A DNA stretch of 64,000 nt from Paramicrobacterium chengjingii (GTDB taxonomy: Bacteria; Actinomycetota; Actinomycetes; Actinomycetales; Microbacteriaceae), in contig NZ_CP061169.1 in assembly GCF_011751765.2 (NCBI RefSeq), positions 1,054,001-1,118,000 on the forward strand, in the 5' to 3' direction. The translations under genes were made by a program, and so were the position numbers. The notes under the pieces are model-generated. The model made no database searches, was not told the origin of the DNA, and was given only the letters and a program-made list of their open reading frames with translations. This document shows, piece after piece, positions 25,653 to 34,384 of this stretch (positions are counted from its first letter, which is position 1; each line of letters starts with the position of its first letter).

Positions 25653-27062
25653 GTGACTGACTTGTCGGTGGCAGATCTTGGTGTAGAACTAACGGTGGTC
25701 GACAGGCCGAACATCTCGCTCCCGCGCGATCTGCCCGAGATCCCCGTCGAGGTGTATGAATCTCGCGTGGGAGCCGCGATGCGGCAGGCCAAAGAGCGTG
25801 GAATCGATGCGCTCGTCATCTATGGAGATCGCGAGCATTTCGCCAACACGTCGTATCTGACTGGATTCGACCCGCGTTACGAGGAGTCAATCCTCATTCT
25901 GGTGCCAGGGCGAAGGCCGCGGCTGCTTGTCGGTAATGAGTCCGTGAACTACGCGAACTCCACCTTGTACCCCACCGAGGTCATCCGATACTCGAAGCTC
26001 TCACTCGTGGGGCAGCCTGATCCAGACGACCTGGCGCTCTCCGATCTTCTCGCGGGTGCGGGCCTCGATTCCGTGTCGATCAAGACCGTCGGAATGGTCG
26101 GATGGAAGTACTTTGAGGGCAGCGGTGCCGATGACTACATCGATTCTCCTCACTACCTGACCCAGGAGGTGGGCGCACTTGTCGATCGCGTGGTCAACGC
26201 CTCAGGACTGTTCGTCGACCCCGACCACGGACTGAGATTCGATAACGAAGTGGAGCAGATTGCCTACTTCGAGTTCGCCGCAAGTCATGGATCCCAGGCA
26301 ATGATTCGGATGCTTGAAGGTATTCGTCCCGGACTAACCGAACTCGAGGCCTCGGGCCTGATGGCCCCGATCTTAATGCCTTTCAACTATCATCCGACGA
26401 TGCTCTCGGGGTACAGCCGGGCGAGTTTGGGCGTCGCGTCGCCGTCTAGTCGTGAGCTCGTGCTCGGCGACCCAGTCTCGGCGGGGATCGGATACTGGGG
26501 CTCGAACACTGCTCGCAGTGGGTTTCTCGCAGCGGCGGAGCAGGATTTGCCGGCAGATGCGAGGGACTACGTTGAGAAGCTGGTCGCGCCGTATTTCGCC
26601 ACCGCTGCGGCGTGGTACGAGACCGTCCGCATCGGGCTCACCGCCGGTGAACTCTACGAAGTGACGGCATCTCGAATCGGTGACCCATGGTTTGGCGTGT
26701 TCCTCAACCCCGGGCACTTCATCCACCTTGACGAGTGGCCTGCCTCGCCCGTGAAGAAGGGGAGTCAAACTGTGCTGCGCTCGGGGAACGCGATTCAGTT
26801 AGACATCATCCCCGCGACCGGAACGCAGTACCACACGGCGCAGATCGAAGATGGCGTCGTGCTCGCCGACGAAGACCTCCGTGCACGTATTCGAGAGGCA
26901 CATCCGCAGATGTGGGACAGAGTGCAGGCGCGCCGAGCAATGCTGGCGAACGTCTTCGGCATTCACATCCACGACGACGTGCTCCCGCTCTCAAACACAG
27001 CTGGCTACCTGCCTCCGTACTGGATGCGCCCAGACCTGGCGATGCGCAAGGTGCGCGCCTGA
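25653..27062 (+). CDS. M24-family (creatinase/aminopeptidase P fold) protein lacking metal ligands
   Basis: A 469-residue pita-bread-fold protein with an N-terminal creatinase domain (about 30-200) and a C-terminal M24 domain. Metal-dependent relatives have two Asp in the strands matching SAGIGYWGSNTARSGF; here they align with Ser 276 and Asn 285. A Glu position reads Asp (IQLDIIP). His 355 (NPGHF) and the last Glu (AQIEDG) remain. Creatinase and ectoine hydrolase are metal-free members, so an amidohydrolase acting on a small modified amino acid is likelier than a true aminopeptidase (inference). GTG 25653 follows AAGGAG. First gene of the LacI-controlled operon. Confidence 0.88.
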   Translation: MTDLSVADLGVELTVVDRPNISLPRDLPEIPVEVYESRVGAAMRQAKERGIDALVIYGDREHFANTSYLTGFDPRYEESILILVPGRRPRLLVGNESVNYANSTLYPTEVIRYSKLSLVGQPDPDDLALSDLLAGAGLDSVSIKTVGMVGWKYFEGSGADDYIDSPHYLTQEVGALVDRVVNASGLFVDPDHGLRFDNEVEQIAYFEFAASHGSQAMIRMLEGIRPGLTELEASGLMAPILMPFNYHPTMLSGYSRASLGVASPSSRELVLGDPVSAGIGYWGSNTARSGFLAAAEQDLPADARDYVEKLVAPYFATAAAWYETVRIGLTAGELYEVTASRIGDPWFGVFLNPGHFIHLDEWPASPVKKGSQTVLRSGNAIQLDIIPATGTQYHTAQIEDGVVLADEDLRARIREAHPQMWDRVQARRAMLANVFGIHIHDDVLPLSNTAGYLPPYWMRPDLAMRKVRA

Positions 27063-27100
27063 CATCGGACGCGGCGGCGTGGACAAGGAGGTCTTTGATA

Positions 27101-28621
27101 GTGAGAATCGCAGTGTGCGGGATCTCGGTCGAATGCAGCACATTCAGCAGCCATGTGACTGAACTCGACGATTTCATCATCCGGCGTGGTGACGATGTGC
27201 TTGCTGGGATCGACACAGATGACTGGGCGCCTGGCGCAGAACTCGTTGGCACCATTGTCGCCACGGCCGGCGCGGGTGGTCCGATACGCCCCCAGGCGTT
27301 TGACGATATTGAGGCCGAGATGCTGTCGCGCCTGCGCGCTGCAGGGCACGTCGATGGTGTGTGGATACAGTTCCACGGGGCAATGTCTGTTGTCGGCCGC
27401 ACTGGCGCCGAAGAACAGCTGTTACGGAAAGTCCGTGAGATCACGGGGCCCGATGCTGTCATCTCGGGATCGTTCGACACGCACGGAAATATGTCGCGAG
27501 AACTCGCAGGCATCATCGACCTCGCTGCATTCCACAGACACGCTCCTCATATCGACGCGGAGATTACTCGAGAACGTGCATTGAGAAATCTGGTGCGCGT
27601 CGTCGAGCGCGGGATGAAGCCGCATAAGGCATGGATCCACGTGCCGATCCTCCTTGCCGGAGAAGCCGCGATGACGTCCGTTGACCCCGGGGCCACGGTG
27701 TTCGGCGCGCAGCGGGATGTCATCCAGCGATACGATCTCATCGACGCAGCGATGTGTATCGGCTTTCTCTGGGCGGACGAAGAGCGGAACTCGGCGGCGG
27801 TGTTTACGACGTCTTGGGATGCTCAGGGCGCGGCGGCTGCGGCAGAGGAACTTGCTACCGAGTTTTGGCGGAGACGTGACGAGTTTCACATCGACGACCG
27901 CAATTCGGGCACGTTCGAGCAGGCGCTTGCGCACGTGTCCGGCAGCCGTGCGAAGCCGCTGTATATCTCGGACTCCGGCGACAATGTGACTGCCGGGGCC
28001 AGCGGAGACAGCACCTACGCGCTCTCGCGAATGCTGAGCAACCCTGCACTTCTCGGCCCTGGCGCACAGATTCTCTTTGCCGGGCTTTGGGATCCAGGTT
28101 CTGTCGCTGCTGCCATCGCGGCTGGTGAAGGGGAGACCATCTCCCGTGCGATCGGTGCCTGGAATGACACAACGCATGGCGACCCGGTGCATGGTGACTG
28201 GCTCATTCTCCGCGTCATTCCCGGCCCCTCGGGGGATGCTGAGGAAGCACTGCTACGCGGAAACGGCGTCGACCTTACGGTGCGCTTGAGTCGGACCCCG
28301 TTCGCGCATCCGAATGACCCAGCCTTTCCTTCAGATATGTTTGTCGGCCCAGTGCCGATCGAAACGGCCGGTTATGACGCGGTTGTCGTGAAGAACGGGT
28401 ACTTGTTTCCGACCCAAGAGACAGATGCCGGTGGTCACTTCATGGCTCTCACGCCAGGCGGCACCGATCTCGTAATCGACCGTCTTAACTACTCGCATCG
28501 CCGCCGCCCGCTTCATCCGTGGGAGCACGATATCGATGCCCCGAACTCTGCCGAGATCATCCGCCCGCAGCTGGGCGACTTGGCGGAAGCACAAGCGCCC
28601 ATGGCGCATCCGGCGCCCTAA
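27101..28621 (+). CDS. M81-family (MlrC-like) metallopeptidase/amidohydrolase
   Basis: A 506-residue protein of the MlrC family, named after the third enzyme of microcystin breakdown. The zinc residues expected for M81 are present: Asp 126 and His 128 in SFDTHGN and His 150 in APHID. The C-terminal MlrC domain follows (YISDSGDNVTAGASGD ... VKNGYLFPTQE). GTG 27101 has AAGGAGG upstream. It sits between the M24 gene and an ABC importer, so it probably cleaves an amide in the imported compound. Many MlrC-like proteins occur outside microcystin degraders, so microcystin as substrate is not implied. Confidence 0.9.
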   Translation: MRIAVCGISVECSTFSSHVTELDDFIIRRGDDVLAGIDTDDWAPGAELVGTIVATAGAGGPIRPQAFDDIEAEMLSRLRAAGHVDGVWIQFHGAMSVVGRTGAEEQLLRKVREITGPDAVISGSFDTHGNMSRELAGIIDLAAFHRHAPHIDAEITRERALRNLVRVVERGMKPHKAWIHVPILLAGEAAMTSVDPGATVFGAQRDVIQRYDLIDAAMCIGFLWADEERNSAAVFTTSWDAQGAAAAAEELATEFWRRRDEFHIDDRNSGTFEQALAHVSGSRAKPLYISDSGDNVTAGASGDSTYALSRMLSNPALLGPGAQILFAGLWDPGSVAAAIAAGEGETISRAIGAWNDTTHGDPVHGDWLILRVIPGPSGDAEEALLRGNGVDLTVRLSRTPFAHPNDPAFPSDMFVGPVPIETAGYDAVVVKNGYLFPTQETDAGGHFMALTPGGTDLVIDRLNYSHRRRPLHPWEHDIDAPNSAEIIRPQLGDLAEAQAPMAHPAP

Positions 28622-28678
28622 CGGCGCCATACCTCTCTACACCGGAACGAAATCAGAAGAGAATCGGAGTTGATCTCA

Positions 28679-30037
28679 ATGAGGACGAAAAACCCGACAC
28701 ACATTCGCATCTTCAAAGTCGGAGCAGTGGTGGCATCCATTGCAATGCTGATGACCGCTTGCGCCTCCGCCGAGCAGGCGAAAGGCAAGCAGAGCGGTGG
28801 TGACGCCGAATATTACAAAGCGGCCGTTGCAGAAGCCAAAGCGATCGCAGACGGCAAAGATCTCAACAAGTCCCTGGAGATGGTCGGTCTGAACAGCGGT
28901 GGTGACGGGCAGGCGCTCCAGGAGCTTTATAAGGCTTTCACAGAGGGCACAGGGGTAAGCGTCAAGTACACAGGAGCCCCCGATGTCAACAACATCGTCC
29001 AGTCGCGATTGCAAGCGGGGAATCCACCCGACGTTGCCGATCTTTCGCTCGGGATCGGGCTCAGCTATGCGAAGGACGGCGACACAATCGACCTCAGCGA
29101 TGCCTTCGGCGACGAACTGAACGAGAATTTCAGCGAAGAAGCACTCGAGAACACCTCGGTCGACGGAAAGGTCTTCGGCATCTACCAAGGGTTCAACAAC
29201 TTCATGCTCTGGTATAACCCCGAGACGTATTCGGGACCGGAATCCCCAACGTCATGGGAGCAGATCAAGGACTGGACAACCGAGCAGGCAGACGAGGGCA
29301 ATCCGGTCTGGTGTGCCGCGCAGAACGCGGGTGCACAAAGTGGGTTTCCCGGTGCGCAGTTTCTCGAGAATATCTTTCTGAAGAAGTACGGCCCCGAGCT
29401 CTATCGCGAGTGGGGCGAGGGGGGATTGCCCTGGACCAGCCCCGAAGTGAAGGACGCTTTCGAGGAGTTTGGCGCGATGATCGGCACGGATGACAACGTG
29501 GCTGGCGGCGTCTCAGGAATTCTTTCGACTCAGATTGCCACCGGATACAACGGACTCACCTCTGACCCGGCGAGCTGCCAGGCGATCCTCTGGGGCGCGT
29601 GGGTGCCTGGATATCTCGGCGACACGGTGAGGCCAGGTGAGAACCTCGACTTTTATCGAGTGCCTGCGACGAATGAGGAATTCGCTGACTACGAGCTGTT
29701 TCAATCCTCGGCAAGCGTCGGATTCACAGACAACGACACAACCAAGGCATTTCTGCAGTTCATCTCGTCAACTCCGGCACAAACGTACCTCGCATCGCTT
29801 GGGCGCTGGCCAGTGGCGAACAAAAACGTAGCGAGCGATGCGTACCCAACAACGATTCTGAAGAAAATCTCTGAAGAGTACTTCGGTTCAAGCGGGACAA
29901 AGCCGGCGATCGGTCCTAATGCGTTGGCCGACCCTGAAACGCAGAATGCTTACTGGAAGGGCGTCGTGACGTACTTGCAGAACCCGTCACAGCTGGATGA
30001 CGTTCTCAAGACGATCCAAGCTGCGTCCGAAGAGTAA
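28679..30037 (+). CDS. ABC importer substrate-binding lipoprotein (family 1)
   Basis: A 452-residue extracellular binding protein of the sugar-type family 1. Lipobox MLMTAC gives lipid-Cys 28. The fold begins with LEMVGLNSGGDGQALQELYK and contains the SBP1 segment TGVSVKYTGAPDVNNIVQ. ATG 28679 lies within a weak purine-rich leader. It is followed by two MalF/MalG-type permease genes. Family 1 proteins mostly bind saccharides, yet the partners here are amide-cleaving enzymes, so the ligand could be a glycosylated or N-substituted small molecule (inference). Confidence 0.9.
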   Translation: MRTKNPTHIRIFKVGAVVASIAMLMTACASAEQAKGKQSGGDAEYYKAAVAEAKAIADGKDLNKSLEMVGLNSGGDGQALQELYKAFTEGTGVSVKYTGAPDVNNIVQSRLQAGNPPDVADLSLGIGLSYAKDGDTIDLSDAFGDELNENFSEEALENTSVDGKVFGIYQGFNNFMLWYNPETYSGPESPTSWEQIKDWTTEQADEGNPVWCAAQNAGAQSGFPGAQFLENIFLKKYGPELYREWGEGGLPWTSPEVKDAFEEFGAMIGTDDNVAGGVSGILSTQIATGYNGLTSDPASCQAILWGAWVPGYLGDTVRPGENLDFYRVPATNEEFADYELFQSSASVGFTDNDTTKAFLQFISSTPAQTYLASLGRWPVANKNVASDAYPTTILKKISEEYFGSSGTKPAIGPNALADPETQNAYWKGVVTYLQNPSQLDDVLKTIQAASEE

Positions 30038-30047
30038 TTGCAGATAG

Positions 30048-31052
30048 GTGCGAATTGGACGAATGCAGATGATGGATCTGATCGAGAACGTACCGCTACT
30101 GATCATCGTTGGCGCGATTGGGTTGCCCATCGCTGTCTACGTGATGCTCGGAGTCGGAGAGCGGATGCTTGCACTGCTCCCCGGCACCTTCGCAAAGAGC
30201 CTGAGACCCTGGGTGTGGCTTCTGATACCACTCGTGCTCATCGTGCTGATTCTGGTCTATCCGCTGGTCAGCACCGTGGTCACAGCCTTCTTTAGCCCAG
30301 ATTCGTCAACATACGTCGGGATGGACAACTTCATCTGGTCGTTCACGGGCGAGATGGTTAGCGTCATCGGAAACAACCTCCTCTGGCTCGTGGTGTTCCC
30401 CGTTGTCACACTTGTTCTGGCGCTCCTGGCCGCTGTCTTTTTCGACAAGGTCAGGTACGAGAAGCTGGCGATGACGCTGGTCATTCTGCCAACTGCGATC
30501 TCGTTCACCGCAGGTGCAGTGATCTGGACGCACATGTATTCGTTCCAGCCGGCAGGTTCGACACAGGTCGGAACAGTTAACGCTGTTCTAACCGCACTTG
30601 TGCCGGGAGCAGAGCCGGTCCCGTGGCTGCAGACGCCGTTTGTCAACAACCTTGCGCTCATTGCGGTCGCAGTGTGGCTCTCGCTCGGCATCGCGACGCT
30701 GATCCTCTCGGCCGCGGTGAAGAATGTCGCCGGCGAGTTACTGGAGGCAGCGCGACTCGACGGAGCGGGGGAACTACGCGTCTTCTTTTCAATCACCCTT
30801 CGCAGCATCCTCCCTGCTGTGCTCGTCGTGATCACCACAGAAATCATTGCGGCGCTCAAGGTGTTTGACATCGTCTACGTCATGACGAATGGCAATTTGA
30901 ACACGGATGTGATCGCGAACCGAATGTACAACGAACTGTTCGCTGCCAACGATCTTGGCCACGCAAGCGCGATTGCCGTCATTCTTCTCATCGCAGCTCT
31001 CCCTGTGGTGTTCATCAACGTGTTCCAATTCAGGGCGGAGGCGCACGCATGA
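30048..31052 (+). CDS. ABC importer permease, MalF type
   Basis: A 334-residue inner-membrane permease with about seven helices. The cytoplasmic EAA loop EAARLDGAGELRVFFSITLR that docks the ATPase is intact. GTG 30048 gives the longest form; ATG codons at 30063, 30069 and 30072 are alternatives and no ribosome site decides between them. The stop overlaps the next permease start as ATGA. No ATPase gene follows, so a shared MsiK-type ATPase encoded elsewhere is probably used, as for many actinobacterial sugar importers. Confidence 0.9.
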   Translation: MRIGRMQMMDLIENVPLLIIVGAIGLPIAVYVMLGVGERMLALLPGTFAKSLRPWVWLLIPLVLIVLILVYPLVSTVVTAFFSPDSSTYVGMDNFIWSFTGEMVSVIGNNLLWLVVFPVVTLVLALLAAVFFDKVRYEKLAMTLVILPTAISFTAGAVIWTHMYSFQPAGSTQVGTVNAVLTALVPGAEPVPWLQTPFVNNLALIAVAVWLSLGIATLILSAAVKNVAGELLEAARLDGAGELRVFFSITLRSILPAVLVVITTEIIAALKVFDIVYVMTNGNLNTDVIANRMYNELFAANDLGHASAIAVILLIAALPVVFINVFQFRAEAHA

Positions 31053-31954
31053 GTTTCCGAACCTCGACGGCAACAGCCGAGATGGTGAACGCCAGGAAGA
31101 ATCCAGAAGGTGCACGTCACTTTCATTGGACCTGGAACTGGCTCATTCACGTCGTTGTCGTCGTCTTCATCGTCAGCTGGTTCGTCCCGATCCTTGCGCT
31201 TCTGGTCTCGTCGCTCAGAACCCAAGACGACACAGCGACCTCAGGGTGGTGGATGGCCTTTATCGAGCCGCTCTTTACGATCTACAATTACGAGCTCGCG
31301 CTCGATGGTGCCGGGGTCGTTGGAAGCCTGACAACGTCGCTGGCAATCGCCGTTCCGACGACAATTCTGACGACGGTACTCTCGACGATCGGTGCGTACG
31401 CGCTGACTCGGATGAGCTTTCGAGGACGGGCTGCGCTCTCACTTCTGCTCGTTTCGCTGCTCGTGACCCCGCCGCAGATCACGCTCGTGCCTCTCCTTAA
31501 GGTCTACAACGAGATTGGATTGTCCGGCACCGTTCCGGGGATTTGGGTGTACCAGGTCGGATTCACCGTGCCGTTCGGAATTTTTCTGATTCGCGGATTC
31601 ATCTCGAGCATCCCAAACGAATTATTCGAATCGGCGAGCGTCGATGGCGCGAGTCCTCTGCGGATGTTTCGGTCTATTGCGATCCCGCTGTCGATGCCTG
31701 TGATGGCTTCGCTCGCGATCATGCAGTTTCTCTGGTCGTGGAACGATCTTCTCGTGCCATTGATCTTTCTTGGGGGTTCGCAGCTTCCGAATCCGATCAC
31801 CGTCGAGCTAGCGGGCATGGCGCAGCAGATATCTCAGGGGCAAGGAACGTTGCTCGCAACCACCTTTTTGTCGGTGGCGGTGCCTCTCATACTCGTTATC
31901 TCCTTGCAGCGCTACTTTGTGCGCGGAGTGCTCGGGGGTGCTGTCAAAGGCTGA
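31049..31954 (+). CDS. ABC importer permease, MalG type
   Basis: A 301-residue permease with six helices and the EAA-type loop ELFESASVDGASPLRMFRSI. Second half of the heterodimeric channel; coupled to the MalF-type gene by an ATGA overlap. Last recognisable gene of the LacI-controlled operon. Confidence 0.92.
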   Translation: MSFRTSTATAEMVNARKNPEGARHFHWTWNWLIHVVVVVFIVSWFVPILALLVSSLRTQDDTATSGWWMAFIEPLFTIYNYELALDGAGVVGSLTTSLAIAVPTTILTTVLSTIGAYALTRMSFRGRAALSLLLVSLLVTPPQITLVPLLKVYNEIGLSGTVPGIWVYQVGFTVPFGIFLIRGFISSIPNELFESASVDGASPLRMFRSIAIPLSMPVMASLAIMQFLWSWNDLLVPLIFLGGSQLPNPITVELAGMAQQISQGQGTLLATTFLSVAVPLILVISLQRYFVRGVLGGAVKG

Positions 31955-32010
31955 CGTCGTTGTGCTTATATGACAAAGATTGCTCTCAACACGACGAATG
32001 GGAGCCATCT

Positions 32011-32097
32011 ATGACATTTGAATGGGCACGTGTGGGGCGGATGCTCCCAGGATTCCGCATCGTGGAGGTGCACGGCGCGGCAACGGAAAAACTATAG
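32011..32097 (+). CDS. possible 28-residue ORF between the importer and MFS genes
   Basis: ATG 32011 follows GGGAG and encodes MTFEWARVGRMLPGFRIVEV plus eight more residues, ending TAG at 32097, ten bases before the MFS gene start. No family is recognised. It could be a small coding gene, a leader peptide for the MFS gene or a remnant of a longer gene; evidence is limited to the ribosome site and position. Confidence 0.3.
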   Translation: MTFEWARVGRMLPGFRIVEVHGAATEKL

Positions 32098-32106
32098 GCT
32101 TGAGCC

Positions 32107-33354
32107 ATGACTTCTCGCGGCTCCTCCGGTGCAGATGGGGGAGCCGCGACGCCAGGCGGGGGAGGCGCTCGCCGCCTTCGACCCGGCTTCGTGATCATCG
32201 GCATCCTGCTTGTCGCGTCTAACCTCCGTGCCTCGATCACGGCTGTCGGCCCCGTTCTCGACCAGGCACGGGCCGGCGCCGACCTCTCGGCGATCGAAGC
32301 ATCCGCCCTCATTAGTGTTCCGCTGCTCGCCTTCGCCGTGTTCTCACCCGTCATGCCGGGGATCGCCGTGCGGTTTGGGCTGGAGCGCACAATCGGAGGC
32401 TCGCTCATTCTGCTCGCCGCCGGAATCGTTGCGCGATCCATTCCTGGCGACCTCTTTCTCTGGGCCGGCACCCTCGCCCTCGGTGTTGCCATCGCCGCGA
32501 TCAACGTGCTTCTGCCCTCGGTGCTCAAGCGCGACTTTCCGCGTGAGATCGGGCGGCTGACCGGAGTCTACTCAGCGGTGCAGTCGGCCTTCGCCGCCGT
32601 TGCGGCCGGCATCGCCGTGCCCATCGCGGGAATCTCCGACGACGGGTGGCGCATCGCGTACGGCGTTTGGGCCGGACTCGCTCTCATCGCGTTCGCCGTG
32701 TTTGCCCCACAGATGCGGCGGCCTGGTGCCGTGACTGTCGAACTGCGCGCCGTGCAGGTCGCTGAGGAGCCGCCGCGCGGGCGTTCGCCATGGACGCAGG
32801 CGCTCGCCTGGCAGGTGACTGTGTTCATGGGGCTGCAGTCCACCATCTTCTACGTCGTGATTACGTGGATGCCTGCGATCGAGCAGTCTGTCGGGATCGA
32901 CGCGTTCACCGCGGGCTGGCACCAGAGCGCGTTTCAGGTGTTCGGCATCACCGGAACGTTGACGGCGGCATGGATGCTGCACAAGTGGCAGCGTGACCAG
33001 CGCATCGTTGTGTCGATCTACTCGCTGTCGTCACTGCTCGGCATCACCGGCGTCCTGGTGAATCCGCACATCACCCTGCTGTGGCTCGCGATGATCGGGT
33101 TTGCCCAGGGAGGCCTCATTGTGCTGGCGCTGGCGCTGTTTGGCTTGCGCACGAGCAACCACAGGGCAGCAGCGTCGCTCTCGGGCATGGCGCAGTCGAT
33201 CGGCTACCTGCTTGCCGCGGTGGGGCCGCTGATGATCGGTGCGATCCACGGTGCCACAGGCGACTGGACTCTTCCACTCATCGTGCTGCTCGGAGTCATC
33301 GTTGTGCAGTTTGTCTGCGGTGTGCTCGCGAGCCGCAATCGAGTGCTCAGGTAG
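32107..33354 (+). CDS. CynX/NimT-family MFS transporter
   Basis: A 415-residue major-facilitator protein with twelve predicted helices. The first helix segment ILLVASNLRASITAVGPVL is the typical CynX/NimT signature. The group includes cyanate and 2-nitroimidazole transporters; the substrate here is unknown. The N-terminus is a Gly/Ala/Arg-rich tail of about 25 residues. The 3' end overlaps the stop of the convergent kinase-like gene by 8 bp. Confidence 0.88.
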   Translation: MTSRGSSGADGGAATPGGGGARRLRPGFVIIGILLVASNLRASITAVGPVLDQARAGADLSAIEASALISVPLLAFAVFSPVMPGIAVRFGLERTIGGSLILLAAGIVARSIPGDLFLWAGTLALGVAIAAINVLLPSVLKRDFPREIGRLTGVYSAVQSAFAAVAAGIAVPIAGISDDGWRIAYGVWAGLALIAFAVFAPQMRRPGAVTVELRAVQVAEEPPRGRSPWTQALAWQVTVFMGLQSTIFYVVITWMPAIEQSVGIDAFTAGWHQSAFQVFGITGTLTAAWMLHKWQRDQRIVVSIYSLSSLLGITGVLVNPHITLLWLAMIGFAQGGLIVLALALFGLRTSNHRAAASLSGMAQSIGYLLAAVGPLMIGAIHGATGDWTLPLIVLLGVIVVQFVCGVLASRNRVLR

Positions 33355-34231
33355 CCTCCGTGAGCACCTCGGCGATGACGTGGCGCGCGTTCGTCGCCAA
33401 CGGAATGTTCGTCGCCTTGTAGTACGGCAATTGAACGAGAGCCTGAGCCAGAGCTCGCGCACGTGCCCGCAGCCACGTTGCGTCGTCGACAGTGCTTGCC
33501 GCACGCAATGCGGGGCGAGCAGCGGCCGGCAGGAGGTTCCACGCCACCTGCAGGTCAATGGCCGGATCCCCGACGCCGCACCACGAGAAGTCGATTACGG
33601 CATGCAGCCGCCCGTCCTGCATGAGCAGATTTCCTGGCGCCACATCGCTGTGCACCCACGTGGGCTCCACGTCGTGAGGCAACGTCAGCGCGTGCTCCCA
33701 CACGGCCGTCACGGCATCCGCGTCGATCTCATCGCGCAGTGCCTCGATGTCACGTCTCACCTGGGGATCGCGCTTGCCGAGGGAGAGCCCGGTTGTCGGA
33801 GCACCCGTCGTGTCGATTGCGCGCATGGCTCGGGTGAACGCGCCAAGATCGCGGGCGAGGTCATGAGGATGCTGCAGCGCGCCGACTCGCGGACTGTCAC
33901 CCTCGATCCACGTGAGCACGAGCCACGGATACGGGTAGCCGTGCCCGGGCTCGCCGAGTGCTGCCGGAGCGGGAACGGCAACGGGAAGCAGCGGTGCCAC
34001 ATGTTGAAGCCAGCGATGCTCACGAGCAGGGAGCTCTTCCATGCCGGGACGCCGTGGCATGCGCACGGTGAGCTCGTCGCCGAGGCGGAACATGGCGTTG
34101 TCGGTTCCCGATGAGGCGACCGGAACGACTGGCAGGTGAGACCACTGCGGATGCTGGTCGGCGATGAGCGCCGTCACCTGCGCAGCATCCGGAATCACCT
34201 CGTCGTCGTGCATGCGAGGGATCGTGCTCAT
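33347..34231 (-). CDS. aminoglycoside/macrolide phosphotransferase-family (APH) kinase
   Basis: A 294-residue APH-fold kinase of the type annotated as macrolide phosphotransferase-like. The catalytic loop is VHSDVAPGNLL (Asp 196), with Ser replacing the usual Gly of HGD, and the metal Asp 214 lies in AVIDFSWCGVGDPAIDL. The ATP-lysine strand reads LTVRMPRR with Arg 57 at the Lys position, as in many of this subgroup. Substrate could be an antibiotic or a cell metabolite. Convergent with and overlapping the MFS gene. Confidence 0.85.
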   Translation of the reverse strand: MSTIPRMHDDEVIPDAAQVTALIADQHPQWSHLPVVPVASSGTDNAMFRLGDELTVRMPRRPGMEELPAREHRWLQHVAPLLPVAVPAPAALGEPGHGYPYPWLVLTWIEGDSPRVGALQHPHDLARDLGAFTRAMRAIDTTGAPTTGLSLGKRDPQVRRDIEALRDEIDADAVTAVWEHALTLPHDVEPTWVHSDVAPGNLLMQDGRLHAVIDFSWCGVGDPAIDLQVAWNLLPAAARPALRAASTVDDATWLRARARALAQALVQLPYYKATNIPLATNARHVIAEVLTEAT

Positions 34232-34384
34232 ACCGTGACGATACAGGCTCCCGAGGCCGCCGGGCGCAGCTTGGCAGCGTGCACAGCGGCGGGGATATCG
34301 TGACGGTGGTGGGCGAGATCCGCGTGATTGCGGGCTTCGGCACCAGCAGCGGCGACCGACGAGGCGAGGTCTCTGAAAACGTGC

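Noticed and set aside
27101..28621. Microcystin degradation (mlr) locus
   Set aside because: Only an MlrC-like protein is present; no MlrA- or MlrB-like genes adjoin it. MlrC-like M81 proteins are widespread without that role.
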